Assembly: GCA_963850915.1 (NCBI GenBank)
Contig: CAWKND010000010.1
Location: 496,001 to 560,000, forward strand
Direction of reading: 5' to 3'
Length of the DNA: 64,000 bases
Source of the DNA: CAVTWH01 sp963850915
Lineage (GTDB): Bacteria; Actinomycetota; Actinomycetes; Mycobacteriales; Micromonosporaceae
Position 1 is the first letter of the stretch, and each line of letters begins with the position of its first letter. The translations under genes and the position numbers were made by a program. The notes below the pieces were generated by a model. That model was not told the DNA's origin, ran no database searches, and saw only the letters and a program-made list of their open reading frames with translations. This document shows, in pieces, positions 8,791-17,650 of this stretch.

Positions 8791-9777
8791 ATGGAGTACA
8801 CGAATCTCGGCCGCACCGGCCTGAAGGTGAGCCGGCTCTGCCTCGGCACGATGAACTTCGGCCCGCAGACCACCGAAGAGGACAGTCACGCGATCATGGA
8901 TCGCGCCCTGGACCACGGGATCAACTTCTTCGACACGGCGAACGTCTACGGTCGCAAACTCGGTGAAGGCGTCACCGAGCAGATCATCGGGCGCTGGTTC
9001 GCGCCGGGCGGCGGCCGGCGCGACAAGGTCGTACTGGCCACCAAGCTCTACGGCAAGATCTCCGACTGGCCCAACGACCAGGGCCTGTCCGCCCGCAACA
9101 TCATCAAGGCGTGTGACGCGTCGCTGCGCCGGCTGCAGACCGACTGGATCGACCTGTACCAGATGCACCATGTCGACCGGTCGACCCCGTGGGACGAGAT
9201 CTGGGGCGCCATGGAGACCCTGGTCAGCCAGGGCAAGATCCGCTATGTCGGCTCCTCCAACTTCGCCGGCTGGCACCTGGTACAGGCGCAGGAGGCAGCC
9301 CGGGCACGCCACTTCCTCGGCCTGGTCAGCGAGCAGAGCATCTACAACCTGCTGACCCGCCACATCGAGCTGGAGGTACTGCCGGCCGCGATCAACCAGG
9401 GCATCGGCGTGATCCCGTGGTCGCCACTGCACGGCGGGCTGCTCTCCGGCGCCATCAAGAAGTCCGCCGAGGGTACCGGCGCCCGGTCGAACGAGGGCCG
9501 CGCAGCGGACGGGCTGGCCGAGCACCGGGACACCATCGAGGCGTACGAGAAGCTCGCCGCCGAACTCGGCCACGAACCGTCCAACGTGGCGCTGGCCTGG
9601 CTGCTGTCCCGGGAAGGTGTGACCGCGCCGATCATCGGCCCACGCACCCTGGACCAGCTGGACGGCGTCCTGGACGCGCTCGAGATCGTCCTGGACAGTG
9701 CGACGCTCGGCCGGCTGGACGAGCTGTTCCCGCCGATCGGCAATGGGGGGGCTGGGCCGGAGGCCTGGGCCTGGTAG
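8791..9777 (+). CDS. Aldo/keto reductase
   Basis: 328 residues, NADPH-dependent aldo-keto reductase of the potassium-channel-beta-subunit-like/YajO type, cytoplasmic (beta/alpha)8 barrel. Seen: MEYTNLGRTGLKVSRLCLG N-terminus; catalytic Asp and Tyr in FFDTANVYG; Lys in LATKLYGK; His in YQMHHVD; and the C-terminal NADP-binding segment APIIGPRTLDQL. Its substrate is unknown. The start ATG 8791 is set by the first conserved residues of the family; the frame is open far upstream only because of high GC. It is followed by a repeat island. Confidence 0.9.
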   Translation: MEYTNLGRTGLKVSRLCLGTMNFGPQTTEEDSHAIMDRALDHGINFFDTANVYGRKLGEGVTEQIIGRWFAPGGGRRDKVVLATKLYGKISDWPNDQGLSARNIIKACDASLRRLQTDWIDLYQMHHVDRSTPWDEIWGAMETLVSQGKIRYVGSSNFAGWHLVQAQEAARARHFLGLVSEQSIYNLLTRHIELEVLPAAINQGIGVIPWSPLHGGLLSGAIKKSAEGTGARSNEGRAADGLAEHRDTIEAYEKLAAELGHEPSNVALAWLLSREGVTAPIIGPRTLDQLDGVLDALEIVLDSATLGRLDELFPPIGNGGAGPEAWAW

Positions 9778-9784
9778 TTGACTT

Positions 9785-9893
9785 TGGTTTCGTTTTGGGG
9801 CCGGGGTGACCCGCTGGTTTCGTTTTGGGGCCGGGGTGACCCGCTCCGGGCGGTCAGGCTTGATCCCTGCGCGGGTCACCCCGGCCCCAAAAC
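9785..9893 (+). terminator. Duplicated 30-bp unit plus 23-bp perfect stem, terminator-like
   Basis: Two perfect tandem copies of a 30-base unit (9785-9814 and 9815-9844; TGGTTTCGTTTTGGGGCCGG plus GGTGACCCGC). The last 23 bases of copy two (9822-9844) are exactly inverted at 9871-9893, giving a 23-bp perfect stem with a 26-base loop. It starts eight bases after the aldo-keto reductase stop. A very strong terminator is the simplest role; the duplicated arm suggests a repeat element inserted at the gene end. Confidence 0.72.
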
Positions 9894-9945
9894 CGGCTGG
9901 TTGCGGTTGCCAGTCCCACATCCGGGTTGGTTGTTTTGCTTCAGG

Positions 9946-10058
9946 GTTGCGCGTTGCTTGAGTGGTTGCGCGTTGCTTGAGTGGTTGCGCGTTGCTTGAG
10001 TGGTTGCGCGTTGCTTGAGTGGTTGCGCGTTGCCTGAGTGGTTGCGCTTGCCTGAGTG
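9946..10058. repeat. 19-bp tandem repeat array
   Basis: GTTGCGCGTTGCTTGAGTG is repeated head to tail: four perfect copies (9946-9964, 9965-9983, 9984-10002, 10003-10021), one with a single change (10022-10040) and one shortened copy (10041-10058). There are no spacers, so this is not CRISPR. It lies in the tail-to-tail space between the aldo-keto reductase and the XRE regulator, ending 6 bases before the latter's stop. Copy number is likely variable between strains. Confidence 0.92.
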
Positions 10059-10064
10059 GTTGGG

Positions 10065-11159
10065 CTACTTGGTGGTTCTGGGGGGCCACTCGTTGAGGCG
10101 GGTGGCGGGGTCGGTCCAGTCGGGGGTGACCGCGCTGGCGCCGGCGGGTACCTGGACGCGCATGAGCACGCTCATCGTGCCCTCGGGGAAGCGTCGGGCC
10201 AGGTAGTCCTCGTTGTGGCCACGGAACTGGTCGTCGGTGAGGGCACGGACCGCCGCGTACGTCCCCCGGCTGTACATGCCCACGCACATGCTCACCGTGC
10301 GCCGCCGGTTGTACGGGTTGGGTCCCCGGTAGTAGTGCGCCACATCCGAGCGCAGCTCCGTGGACCCGTCCCGGCGTACCAGCTCGGCCGCGTAACGCAC
10401 CTTCTGCGCCCGGCCGCCGGCAGCCGCGCCGCCGGTTACCTCGAAGTAGCCGGTGGGGTTGCGGCTGACCTGGGTCACCGGGAGCGCCAGCCGGTCCACG
10501 AGGTCGCGTACCTGGCCGTCCCAGAAGTCCACGCCACCCAGTACGACCAGGTGGCAGGTGAGGTCGTCGGGGGTGAGTTCGTCGCCGGTACACACGCGGA
10601 CGTCAGGGTTCGCCGGATTGGTACCGCGCAGGTGTCCGTAGAGCTCCAGCAGCGCATCCAGGTCGGCGAGGTTGTAGAGCCGGGTGTAGTCGGGGTCGCC
10701 GACATCTGTGTAGGGCATCTTCGACCGTAGCGACTCGTCCAGCCGGCCGCAGATCACCCGTACCGGCCCGCCGTCCGGGAAGTACCAGCTGCCACTCCCC
10801 ACCGCCGCCATCCGCTCGCCGGCCGGACCGATGCCCCCGCTCGGCGCCCGCAGGCCGGTCAGCTCGTCCATCAGCTCGTCCCGCCGGGCCAGCTCCTGCG
10901 GGGTCAGCTCCTCCTCGCCGGGCAGCCGGAACGGCCTCTTCGACACCGACCGGCTACTTGCGTAGAAGAGTGAAATTTCACTGATCCGGTTCTCGGTCGG
11001 TACCAGGGTGTTGGTCTCGGACTCCCAGGACGAGATGGCCGCCACGCTGACCTGCAGCGCCTCGGCGAGTTGAGCCTGGGTGAGCTGGCGACTCTTGCGC
11101 AGGTCGCGCAGTCTGTGCGCCAGCGCCACCCGGGATTGCGCTACCGGCACCGTACTCAC
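10065..11159 (-). CDS. XRE-type transcriptional regulator with a large C-terminal sensor-like domain
   Basis: 364 residues. Residues about 10-60 form a helix-turn-helix of the Cro/C1 type (LAHRLRDLRKSRQLTQAQLAEALQVSVAAISSWESETN, split here only by description). The remaining 300 residues are a distinct domain: WYFPDGGPVRVICGRL, MPYTDVGDPDYTRLYNLADL, LLELYGHLRGTNP, HLVVLGGVDFWDG, then VAHYYRGPNPYNRRRTVSMC and FRGHNEDYLARRFP. The alternating hydrophobic strands around GGPVRVICG and LVVLGGVD look like a nucleotide- or ligand-binding alpha/beta fold, but I cannot name the family. Iterated short repeats lie immediately upstream (11164-11246) and a palindrome shared with the divergent gene lies both inside this gene and at 11403, suggesting autoregulation. 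Confidence 0.85.
   Translation of the reverse strand: MSTVPVAQSRVALAHRLRDLRKSRQLTQAQLAEALQVSVAAISSWESETNTLVPTENRISEISLFYASSRSVSKRPFRLPGEEELTPQELARRDELMDELTGLRAPSGGIGPAGERMAAVGSGSWYFPDGGPVRVICGRLDESLRSKMPYTDVGDPDYTRLYNLADLDALLELYGHLRGTNPANPDVRVCTGDELTPDDLTCHLVVLGGVDFWDGQVRDLVDRLALPVTQVSRNPTGYFEVTGGAAAGGRAQKVRYAAELVRRDGSTELRSDVAHYYRGPNPYNRRRTVSMCVGMYSRGTYAAVRALTDDQFRGHNEDYLARRFPEGTMSVLMRVQVPAGASAVTPDWTDPATRLNEWPPRTTK
10970..10981. promoter_or_regulatory. Palindrome GTGAAATTTCAC inside the XRE gene
   Basis: Perfect 12-base palindrome GTGAAATTTCAC within the coding region, about 180 bases after the regulator's start. An almost identical palindrome (GTGAATTTCAC) lies at 11404-11414 in front of the divergent gene. 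Such AT-centred sites are rare in this GC-rich sequence. I infer a regulator binding site; the XRE protein itself is the obvious candidate. Confidence 0.35.
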
Positions 11160-11163
11160 CCTC

Positions 11164-11246
11164 TTCAGTGAACCTCGGGTTTAGCGAACCTCGGGCTTTA
11201 GCGAACTTCGGGCTTCAGCGAACTTCGGGCTTCAGTGAACTTCAGT
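11164..11246. repeat. Five iterated 16-17-bp repeats upstream of the XRE gene
   Basis: Five head-to-tail variants of TTCAG(T/C)GAAC(T/C)TCGGG occupy 11164-11179, 11180-11195, 11196-11212, 11213-11229 and 11230-11246, beginning 5 bases upstream of the regulator's start codon. Each holds an A-G-(T/C)-G-A-A-C core that resembles one half of the GTGAA/TTCAC palindromes nearby, and two contain the near-palindrome TTCAGTGAA. They look like iterons bound by the XRE protein. The remaining intergenic sequence to 11498 shows nothing else definite apart from the palindrome at 11403. Confidence 0.6.
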
Positions 11247-11402
11247 GGGGCGTGGCTGAAGGGTAACCGACGAGCGGTACTCCGAGCACCCAGCCGTAAC
11301 CGAACCGCCGCCAACGGTGCTGACCTGCCTACTCGTCCGTCAGGGATAGATGGCTGCCAGATATCGACGCTCCATCTAGTTATGTGGTGTCCAGTTGTGT
11401 AC

Positions 11403-11415
11403 AGTGAATTTCACT
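11403..11415. promoter_or_regulatory. Palindrome AGTGAATTTCACT upstream of the 11499 gene
   Basis: 13-base palindrome AGTGAA-T-TTCACT in a relatively AT-rich patch about 85 bases before the start of the small membrane protein gene. It shares GTGAA...TTCAC with the palindrome at 10970 and half-sites with the iterated repeats. Probable operator for the neighbouring XRE regulator (inference). Confidence 0.42.
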
Positions 11416-11498
11416 ACTTTACATGAACCACAGGAGCCACTGCCCCGGTACCCCACCGGCAACCGCACGATCCGCATCCAGCAAGAGGGGGCACCCTC

Positions 11499-12152
11499 AT
11501 GAACCAGCCGAACACCGCCGCACCTGCCAGGCACCGCCTCACCGGCATCCGCGTACTGCACTCCCCGCCGGTCCTCGCCGCGCTGCTGATCCTGACCGCC
11601 GGCCTCGCCGTCGGACTGGTCGTCACCGGCGCCGGCAGCCGCGCCGCGGTAGCCGCCACCACCAACGGATCCACCGCCGGCGCCCCGGCCGGAGACGCCA
11701 CCAGCCCGACCGTCGACACTCCGACCGCCGGCGGCGCAGCCGCCACCGGCCCCACCACCGGCACAGACGCCGGGAACACGGCGGACCCGGCCGGGAACAC
11801 CGGCCCGGTGGCGGCCGCCGCGGTACAGGCGCAGGGGCCGCGCGCGAAGCCACCCGAACAGCGCGCAGCCAACCACCCGCAGCAGGGTGTCTCCACCACG
11901 CCCAGCCAGCCGACGAAGCCGGCCGTCCAGACGGCGGCGCCGATCGGACCCATCGGCTTCGGCAACCTGTTCGCCATGGTCGTGGTGGGGGTTGCCGGGG
12001 TGATGCTCATCGCGGCCGGGCGGATGATGCTCCGCCTCTTCGCGGTACTGGGCGCGGTGGTTCAGGTGGTCGCCAAGGTCGGCTCCACCCTCACCGTCCT
12101 GATGGGCGCACTGGTCATCGCGATCATCGCGGTGGTCGCCGCTCATTGGTAG
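11499..12152 (+). CDS. Small membrane/surface protein of unknown function
   Basis: 217 residues; I do not recognise a family. Layout: basic N-terminus, a hydrophobic anchor about residues 26-47 (SPPVLAALLILTAGLAVGLV), a long Ala/Thr/Gly/Pro-rich linker about 50-145 that is probably disordered, and two C-terminal hydrophobic segments (GFGNLFAMVVVGVAGVMLIA and TLTVLMGALVIAIIAVVAA). The start ATG 11499 has an AGAGGGGG ribosome site upstream. It is divergent from the XRE regulator and shares a palindromic site with it, so it is a candidate target. It could be an envelope stress or conjugation-type membrane protein; there is no evidence for either. Confidence 0.75.
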   Translation: MNQPNTAAPARHRLTGIRVLHSPPVLAALLILTAGLAVGLVVTGAGSRAAVAATTNGSTAGAPAGDATSPTVDTPTAGGAAATGPTTGTDAGNTADPAGNTGPVAAAAVQAQGPRAKPPEQRAANHPQQGVSTTPSQPTKPAVQTAAPIGPIGFGNLFAMVVVGVAGVMLIAAGRMMLRLFAVLGAVVQVVAKVGSTLTVLMGALVIAIIAVVAAHW

Positions 12153-12206
12153 CCGGGTGGCCGGACCGCCGTTGACGTGCCCCCGACGGCGGTCCAGCGC
12201 CACCAC

Positions 12207-12782
12207 TCACGATCCGGCCGCACTGTCTGAGGGGGACAGTGCGGCCTCGTGTACCACCTGATACCTCGGTACCGGCCCGAGTTCGCTGCTGACCAGCAGA
12301 ATCCGGTCCAGCGTCCACTCCGGACCCCGGTACCCGTCGAGTACCGCGACGTCCTGCGCCAGCTGCTCGCCGGGTACCCGTTCGCCCGGCCGGGCCAGCG
12401 TCAGGTGCGGGCGTACCGGCTTGCGGTCGTAGGGCAGCCGGGCCCGGCCCAGTGCCCGGCGGGTGGCCCCGGCCAGCTCGACCAGCTCCGGTACGGCACC
12501 GGCCAGCCCGGCCCACAGCACGCTCGTCCGGCCGCGGCCGAAGCTGCCACCCCCGGCCACCCGGAGCCGGAGTGGCGCGGTGACCTGTGCGGCCAGCGAC
12601 ACCGCGTCGGCGGCCACGGGCAGCCGCTCGGCGGGTACCTCGCCGAGGAACGCGAGCGTCACGTGCCACGTATCGACCCGGGACACCCGGGCGGCAACGC
12701 GGACCACGTGCAGCTCCCCGATCGCGGCGGCCAGGTGCTCGACGGCCGCGGGTGGCGGGTACGCCGCGACGAACAGCCTCAC
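12207..12782 (-). CDS. thpR: RNA 2',3'-cyclic phosphodiesterase (LigT/ThpR family)
   Basis: 191 residues. A 2H-phosphoesterase that opens 2',3'-cyclic phosphate ends of RNA. Both HxTx motifs are present: HVTL in DTWHVTLAFLGEVP near residue 41 and HLTL in KPVRPHLTLARPG. The N-terminus MRLFVAAYPP and GSFGRGRTSVLWAGL fit the family. GTG 12782 is chosen because it overlaps the stop of the upstream membrane-protein gene as GTGA; the frame is open further upstream but is only the other gene's shadow. The two genes are probably co-translated. Confidence 0.89.
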   Translation of the reverse strand: MRLFVAAYPPPAAVEHLAAAIGELHVVRVAARVSRVDTWHVTLAFLGEVPAERLPVAADAVSLAAQVTAPLRLRVAGGGSFGRGRTSVLWAGLAGAVPELVELAGATRRALGRARLPYDRKPVRPHLTLARPGERVPGEQLAQDVAVLDGYRGPEWTLDRILLVSSELGPVPRYQVVHEAALSPSDSAAGS

Positions 12783-13300
12783 GCCGGCTCGGTGTCGCGT
12801 ACGGTCAGCCCAGCGGCCTGCAGCATCCCCTCCACGCGTACCCGCTCGATGTCCAGGTCGACGCCTTCCAGCTCGGCGAGGTGCTGCGGGATCTCCAGTT
12901 CGCGGCAGGCGACGGTCAGCCGGTCGTCGTAGGCGCGCTGCACGGCGGAGAACCAGACGGGCGAGCGGGCGGCCACGCCGGTGCGCTGGCCGGCGAGGCG
13001 GCGCAGGTCGGCGGCGAGTCGCTCGATCGGTGGTCCGACCGGCCCGATCGGCGCGCTGGCCTGGGCCGGGATCACCGCGGCCGGGGACGTACGCCGCCAC
13101 AGCCGGTTGCGGCAGACGCCGGCCGCGCGGAGCAGTCGCCGGGCGTCCCGGCGCTCGCGGGCCCGCTTGCGGTGCCTACGCCGCGCTCGGGCGGCGGTGT
13201 CGATCAGCTCGTCCACCCGGACGATGAGGATCAACAGGCACGGTATGAGTGGCAGTGTCACCACCACCAGAAACACGATCGCACCATCAACGACCGTCAC
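12779..13300 (-). CDS. Conserved hypothetical protein with one N-terminal membrane anchor
   Basis: 173 residues. Residues about 5-27 are a hydrophobic anchor (GAIVFLVVVTLPLIPCLLIL), followed by a strongly basic helix (ARARRRHRKRARERRDARR) and a soluble domain with IERLAADLRRLAGQRTG and VQRAYDDRLTVACRELEIP. The last part resembles small actinobacterial helical proteins that always carry the AYDDRL segment; no function is known to me. It overlaps thpR by four bases, so the pair is an operon. Nothing clear lies in the 125 bases between this start and the MFS gene to the right. Confidence 0.75.
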   Translation of the reverse strand: MTVVDGAIVFLVVVTLPLIPCLLILIVRVDELIDTAARARRRHRKRARERRDARRLLRAAGVCRNRLWRRTSPAAVIPAQASAPIGPVGPPIERLAADLRRLAGQRTGVAARSPVWFSAVQRAYDDRLTVACRELEIPQHLAELEGVDLDIERVRVEGMLQAAGLTVRDTEPA

Positions 13301-13425
13301 AGCTTTTGAGGCTAATTCCGAAACCGATTGAAAGCTACTGGTCGGTCAGTACCGAGCTGGCACCATCCGCGTACCGGTCCAGGCAACCGCGGTGCCGTGC
13401 CCGTGGTCGATCATTGTGGAGCGGA

Positions 13426-14715
13426 TCAGGCCGGCTTCTCCGGGAGTACCACGGAGAACTTGGGCAGCGGACGCAGCCGGAGGCGCACCCGACCGCCGCA
13501 CAGGCGCAGCCGGTAGACCAGCGCCGCCGCGGAGACGAGCAGGGCGAGGCCACCGCCGAGGAAGAAGGTGGCGCGCGGGCCATACTGGGCGGCGAGCCAG
13601 CCGATCAACGGAGCGCCGACCGGATTGGTACCCATGAAGATCATGATGTAGAGCGCCATCACCCGGCCGCGCATGTCGGGGTCCGCGCCCAGCTGCACGC
13701 GCTGGTTCGAGGCCTGCGCGTAGAAGATCATGAAGAATCCTGCGGGTACCAGCAGCAGCGCCGTGACCAGGTACGACGGCCCGAAGCCGACCAGTGTCGT
13801 GGTGATCCCGAAGGCCAGCGCGGCACCGAGTACCACCCACACCGACGGGCGAGCCCGGCGCCCCGTGCCGGCCAGCGCACCGCCCAGCGCGCCGACCGCG
13901 AGTGCCGTGGTGAGCAGGCCGAACGAGGCGGCACCGGTGTGGAAGACGGTGCGCGCCAGCAGCGGCAGGGTCAGCTGGAAGTTGAAGGCGAACATGCCGA
14001 CCACCAGCATCAGCGCCATCGGCAGCATGAGATCGGGGCGGCTGCGTACGTAGCGCAGCCCGTCGATGACCCGGGTGTCGGCTGCCGCGCGGCGTACCCG
14101 GGTGGCGTCCCGGTGCAGGTCGGCCACCCGCATCAGGCTGAGTACCACGAGCGGGCCGGCGTAGGAGACCGCGTTGAGAATGAACGCCGGGCCGGTACCG
14201 AGGGTGGCGATCGCGATCCCGCCGAGCGCCGGGCCGATGATCCGGGCCGAGTTGAACGTGGCCGCGGAGAGCGCGAGCGCGTTGGGCAGCAGCTCGGCCG
14301 GGACGAGTTCGGAGACGAACGACTGGCGGGCCGGCGTCTCCATGGCGCTGACCGTGCCCCAGAGCAGGGCGAAGCCGAAGATGTACCAGAGCTTGATGTG
14401 CCCGCTCACCACGAGTACGCCCATCGCGGTGGCGAGTACCAGCCACGCGGTGTTCACGATCAGCAGCAGGGTGCGCTTGTCGAACCGGTCGGCGAGCTTG
14501 CCGGCGTAGAGCGAGAGCAGCAGGATCGGCGTGAACTGGAACGCGGTGACGACGCCGAGGGCGGTACCCGAGTTGTGGGTGACCTGCAGTACCAGCCAGT
14601 CCTGGGCGGTGATCTGCACCCAGCCGAAGATCAGTGAAATCAGCTGTCCGGTGGCGAAAAGTCGGTAGTTGCGTACCTGAAGTGACTGGAAAGTGCTGCC
14701 CATCCGTGCCCGCAC
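13426..14715 (-). CDS. MFS transporter (drug efflux type)
   Basis: 429 residues with about 12 hydrophobic segments. N-terminal SLQVRNYRLFATGQLISL, GKLADRFDKRTLLL (the loop 2-3 MFS motif), ETPARQSFVSELVP and RGRVMALYIMIFMGTNPVG place it with the EntS/multidrug exporter group found throughout actinobacteria, often beside a MarR regulator gene. No marR is present here, but a palindrome TTAGCTTAGCTAA lies 50 bases upstream. GTG 14715 with an AGGGGG site is used as start; ATG 14703 is an alternative. Substrate unknown. Confidence 0.9.
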   Translation of the reverse strand: MRARMGSTFQSLQVRNYRLFATGQLISLIFGWVQITAQDWLVLQVTHNSGTALGVVTAFQFTPILLLSLYAGKLADRFDKRTLLLIVNTAWLVLATAMGVLVVSGHIKLWYIFGFALLWGTVSAMETPARQSFVSELVPAELLPNALALSAATFNSARIIGPALGGIAIATLGTGPAFILNAVSYAGPLVVLSLMRVADLHRDATRVRRAAADTRVIDGLRYVRSRPDLMLPMALMLVVGMFAFNFQLTLPLLARTVFHTGAASFGLLTTALAVGALGGALAGTGRRARPSVWVVLGAALAFGITTTLVGFGPSYLVTALLLVPAGFFMIFYAQASNQRVQLGADPDMRGRVMALYIMIFMGTNPVGAPLIGWLAAQYGPRATFFLGGGLALLVSAAALVYRLRLCGGRVRLRLRPLPKFSVVLPEKPA

Positions 14716-14764
14716 GCCGCTGTTCGCCCCCTGGGGGTTCGTTCCGTGATTGCTGAGCTGATTC

Positions 14765-14777
14765 TTAGCTTAGCTAA
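14765..14777. promoter_or_regulatory. Palindrome TTAGCT-T-AGCTAA, possible MarR-type operator
   Basis: A 13-base palindrome with an AT-rich core in front of the MFS gene and behind the NCS2 permease gene. Its length and A/T content are like sites bound by MarR-family repressors, which commonly control this exporter family. The regulator gene is not in the window. It could also overlap a -10 element. Confidence 0.38.
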
Positions 14778-14818
14778 TGACAACCCCGGAGCGGTAAGGA
14801 GTATGGCGCCGGTCACCC

Positions 14819-16222
<1,404 letters not shown>

Positions 16223-16293
16223 GAGGCGAATCGTCGCATTTGTCGTGGGTGGCCGGGGCGCTGTTCCGCCGGTACCCCCTCTATGCTCGTCCC

Positions 16294-16545
16294 GTGACCG
16301 AACCGGACGCCGCCCCCGCCGCCGAACTACCGGCACTCAAAGCGCTGGACCCACCGATGGTCCCGTTCGCGTTGATCGGGATGGCCGTCTGGGCCGTGGT
16401 CGGGGTGATCATGCTGATCGCCGGCGCCCCGGACAGCTGGCTCTGGACCTGCCTGGCCGGCTTCCTGCTCGGCATCCCGGGCCTGCTCACGATGCTCCGG
16501 CACGACGCCAACCGCCGTCGCCGCCGCGCCGCCGCGACCACCTGA
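16294..16545 (+). CDS. DUF2530 family small membrane protein
   Basis: 83 residues. Conserved actinobacterial DUF2530: acidic/Ala-rich start, LKALDPPMVPFALIGMAVWAV, a second hydrophobic segment WLWTCLAGFLLGIPGLL, and a basic RRRRRAA tail. Two membrane spans. The start is taken at GTG 16294 (VTEPDAAPA) rather than the ATG at 16240, because family members begin shortly before the LDPP motif. Function unknown. Conserved near DUF3027, MFS and sepH genes in actinobacteria. Confidence 0.8.
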   Translation: MTEPDAAPAAELPALKALDPPMVPFALIGMAVWAVVGVIMLIAGAPDSWLWTCLAGFLLGIPGLLTMLRHDANRRRRRAAATT

Positions 16546-16574
16546 CCGCGCCGCGCCGTCAGCGGTTATCGGGT

Positions 16575-16630
16575 GATCATGGAGTTGGAGAGGTCATTCC
16601 GGCCGGGATAACCTCTCCAACTCCATGATC
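16575..16630. terminator. 56-bp near-perfect palindrome between convergent genes
   Basis: Arms 16575-16594 (GATCATGGAGTTGGAGAGGT) and 16611-16630 are exact inverts; the 16-base centre is itself almost palindromic, so the whole element has only two mismatched pairs. It lies between the convergent DUF2530 and DUF3027 genes and could terminate both. Its GATCATG ends match the palindrome at 6136, suggesting one family of repeated elements. Confidence 0.75.
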
Positions 16631-16658
16631 CCTTGTCGGTGCCCAGGGGAGGTGCGGG

Positions 16659-17510
16659 CTACTCGTCTTCGTCGGTGACGTCCGCGTCGGCCTCGACGAT
16701 CGCCTCTGCCTCGGCGATCGCGTGGACCTCCGCGTCGTCGTCAACCGCGTCGACTTCGGCGTCGTCGTCAACCGCGTCGACTTCGGCGTCGTCGTAGACC
16801 GTCGGGATCTCTTCCGGACCGGGGGTCTCCTGGAGTACCTCGGAGTGCGCTCCGCAGCCGTGATCGGCGCTGACCACCCGACCGTCGTCGGGGGCGTACA
16901 TGTTGCCGCAGGCGCCGAAGGCCTGCCGGAGCGAGCCGGCGAGCGGCAGGTAGAAGCCGCAGCCCACGCAGCGGGCGGTACGCGGGGCGCCGGTGGAGAT
17001 CGGCGCGTCCGGGCCGTGGTCGCCGTCGTACCAGCGCTGGGCGGTGTCCACCCGGCCGTCGAGCGACATCACCCGGGGACGCCCCAGGCCCAGCTCCCAG
17101 ACCACGTCGTCGACTGCCGGGTCGCCGGAGAGCAGGTAGCCCGGGGCCAGCCGGTCGTCGTCCGCCGCGGTCGGCATCAGGTCGCCGACGCCCAGGTCAC
17201 CCGGTTGTACCCGGTCCTGCCACGGCACCCACTCGGGCGCGACCATCGCCTCCGGCCCGGGCAGCAGTACTGTCTCGCAGATCGTCACGTTCTTGCTGCG
17301 CGGGATCCGGGCGACGGTGACCGCCCAGCGCCAACCCTCGTAGCCGGGCAGCTCGCTGGCGAAGTAGTGGGTGACGAGCCGCTCGCCCTCGGCGACCACG
17401 GCCAGATGATCACCGGCCGGCTCGCCGTCCAGGGCGGCCCGGGCGAGATCGACAGCGTCGGCACAGACCTGATCGAGCTTCGCGCGCGGACTCGCCGCTG
17501 TCCTGGTCAC
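16659..17510 (-). CDS. DUF3027 family protein with acidic repeat tail
   Basis: About 283 residues. Conserved actinobacterial DUF3027 protein of unknown function. Seen: LVTHYFASELPGYEGWRWAV, VTICETVLLPGPEAMVAPEW, VPWQDRVQPGDLGVGD, and a zinc-ribbon-like part with TARCVGCGFYLPLAGSL, FGACGNMYAPDDGRVVS and HGCGAHSE that supplies several cysteines and histidines. The C-terminus is very acidic and includes DDAEVDAVD repeated in tandem, coded by a 27-base DNA repeat (16732-16758, 16759-16785). The start is uncertain: GTG 17510 (VTRTAASPRAKLDQV) fits the family; the frame is open to 17609. Divergent from the MFS gene at 17651. Confidence 0.85.
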   Translation of the reverse strand: MTRTAASPRAKLDQVCADAVDLARAALDGEPAGDHLAVVAEGERLVTHYFASELPGYEGWRWAVTVARIPRSKNVTICETVLLPGPEAMVAPEWVPWQDRVQPGDLGVGDLMPTAADDDRLAPGYLLSGDPAVDDVVWELGLGRPRVMSLDGRVDTAQRWYDGDHGPDAPISTGAPRTARCVGCGFYLPLAGSLRQAFGACGNMYAPDDGRVVSADHGCGAHSEVLQETPGPEEIPTVYDDAEVDAVDDDAEVDAVDDDAEVHAIAEAEAIVEADADVTDEDE

Positions 17511-17650
17511 CACAGCTGGACATTCTGCCGCACGGCGGCCGGTACCGACCAGGCGACCCGGGCGGTTCGCCACGCCACGCCGCCCGCTGCCGGCCGCTGT
17601 GTCGATCAAACGCGGGCGGCAGGTGCGGATGGTCGCGATGATGCGCCACC

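Noticed and set aside
9946..10058. CRISPR array
   Set aside because: Repeats are 19 bases and contiguous with no spacers, and there are no cas genes.
9785..10058. Insertion sequence remnant
   Set aside because: No transposase fragment, no target-site duplication flanking the repeats; better described as a repeat island or terminator.
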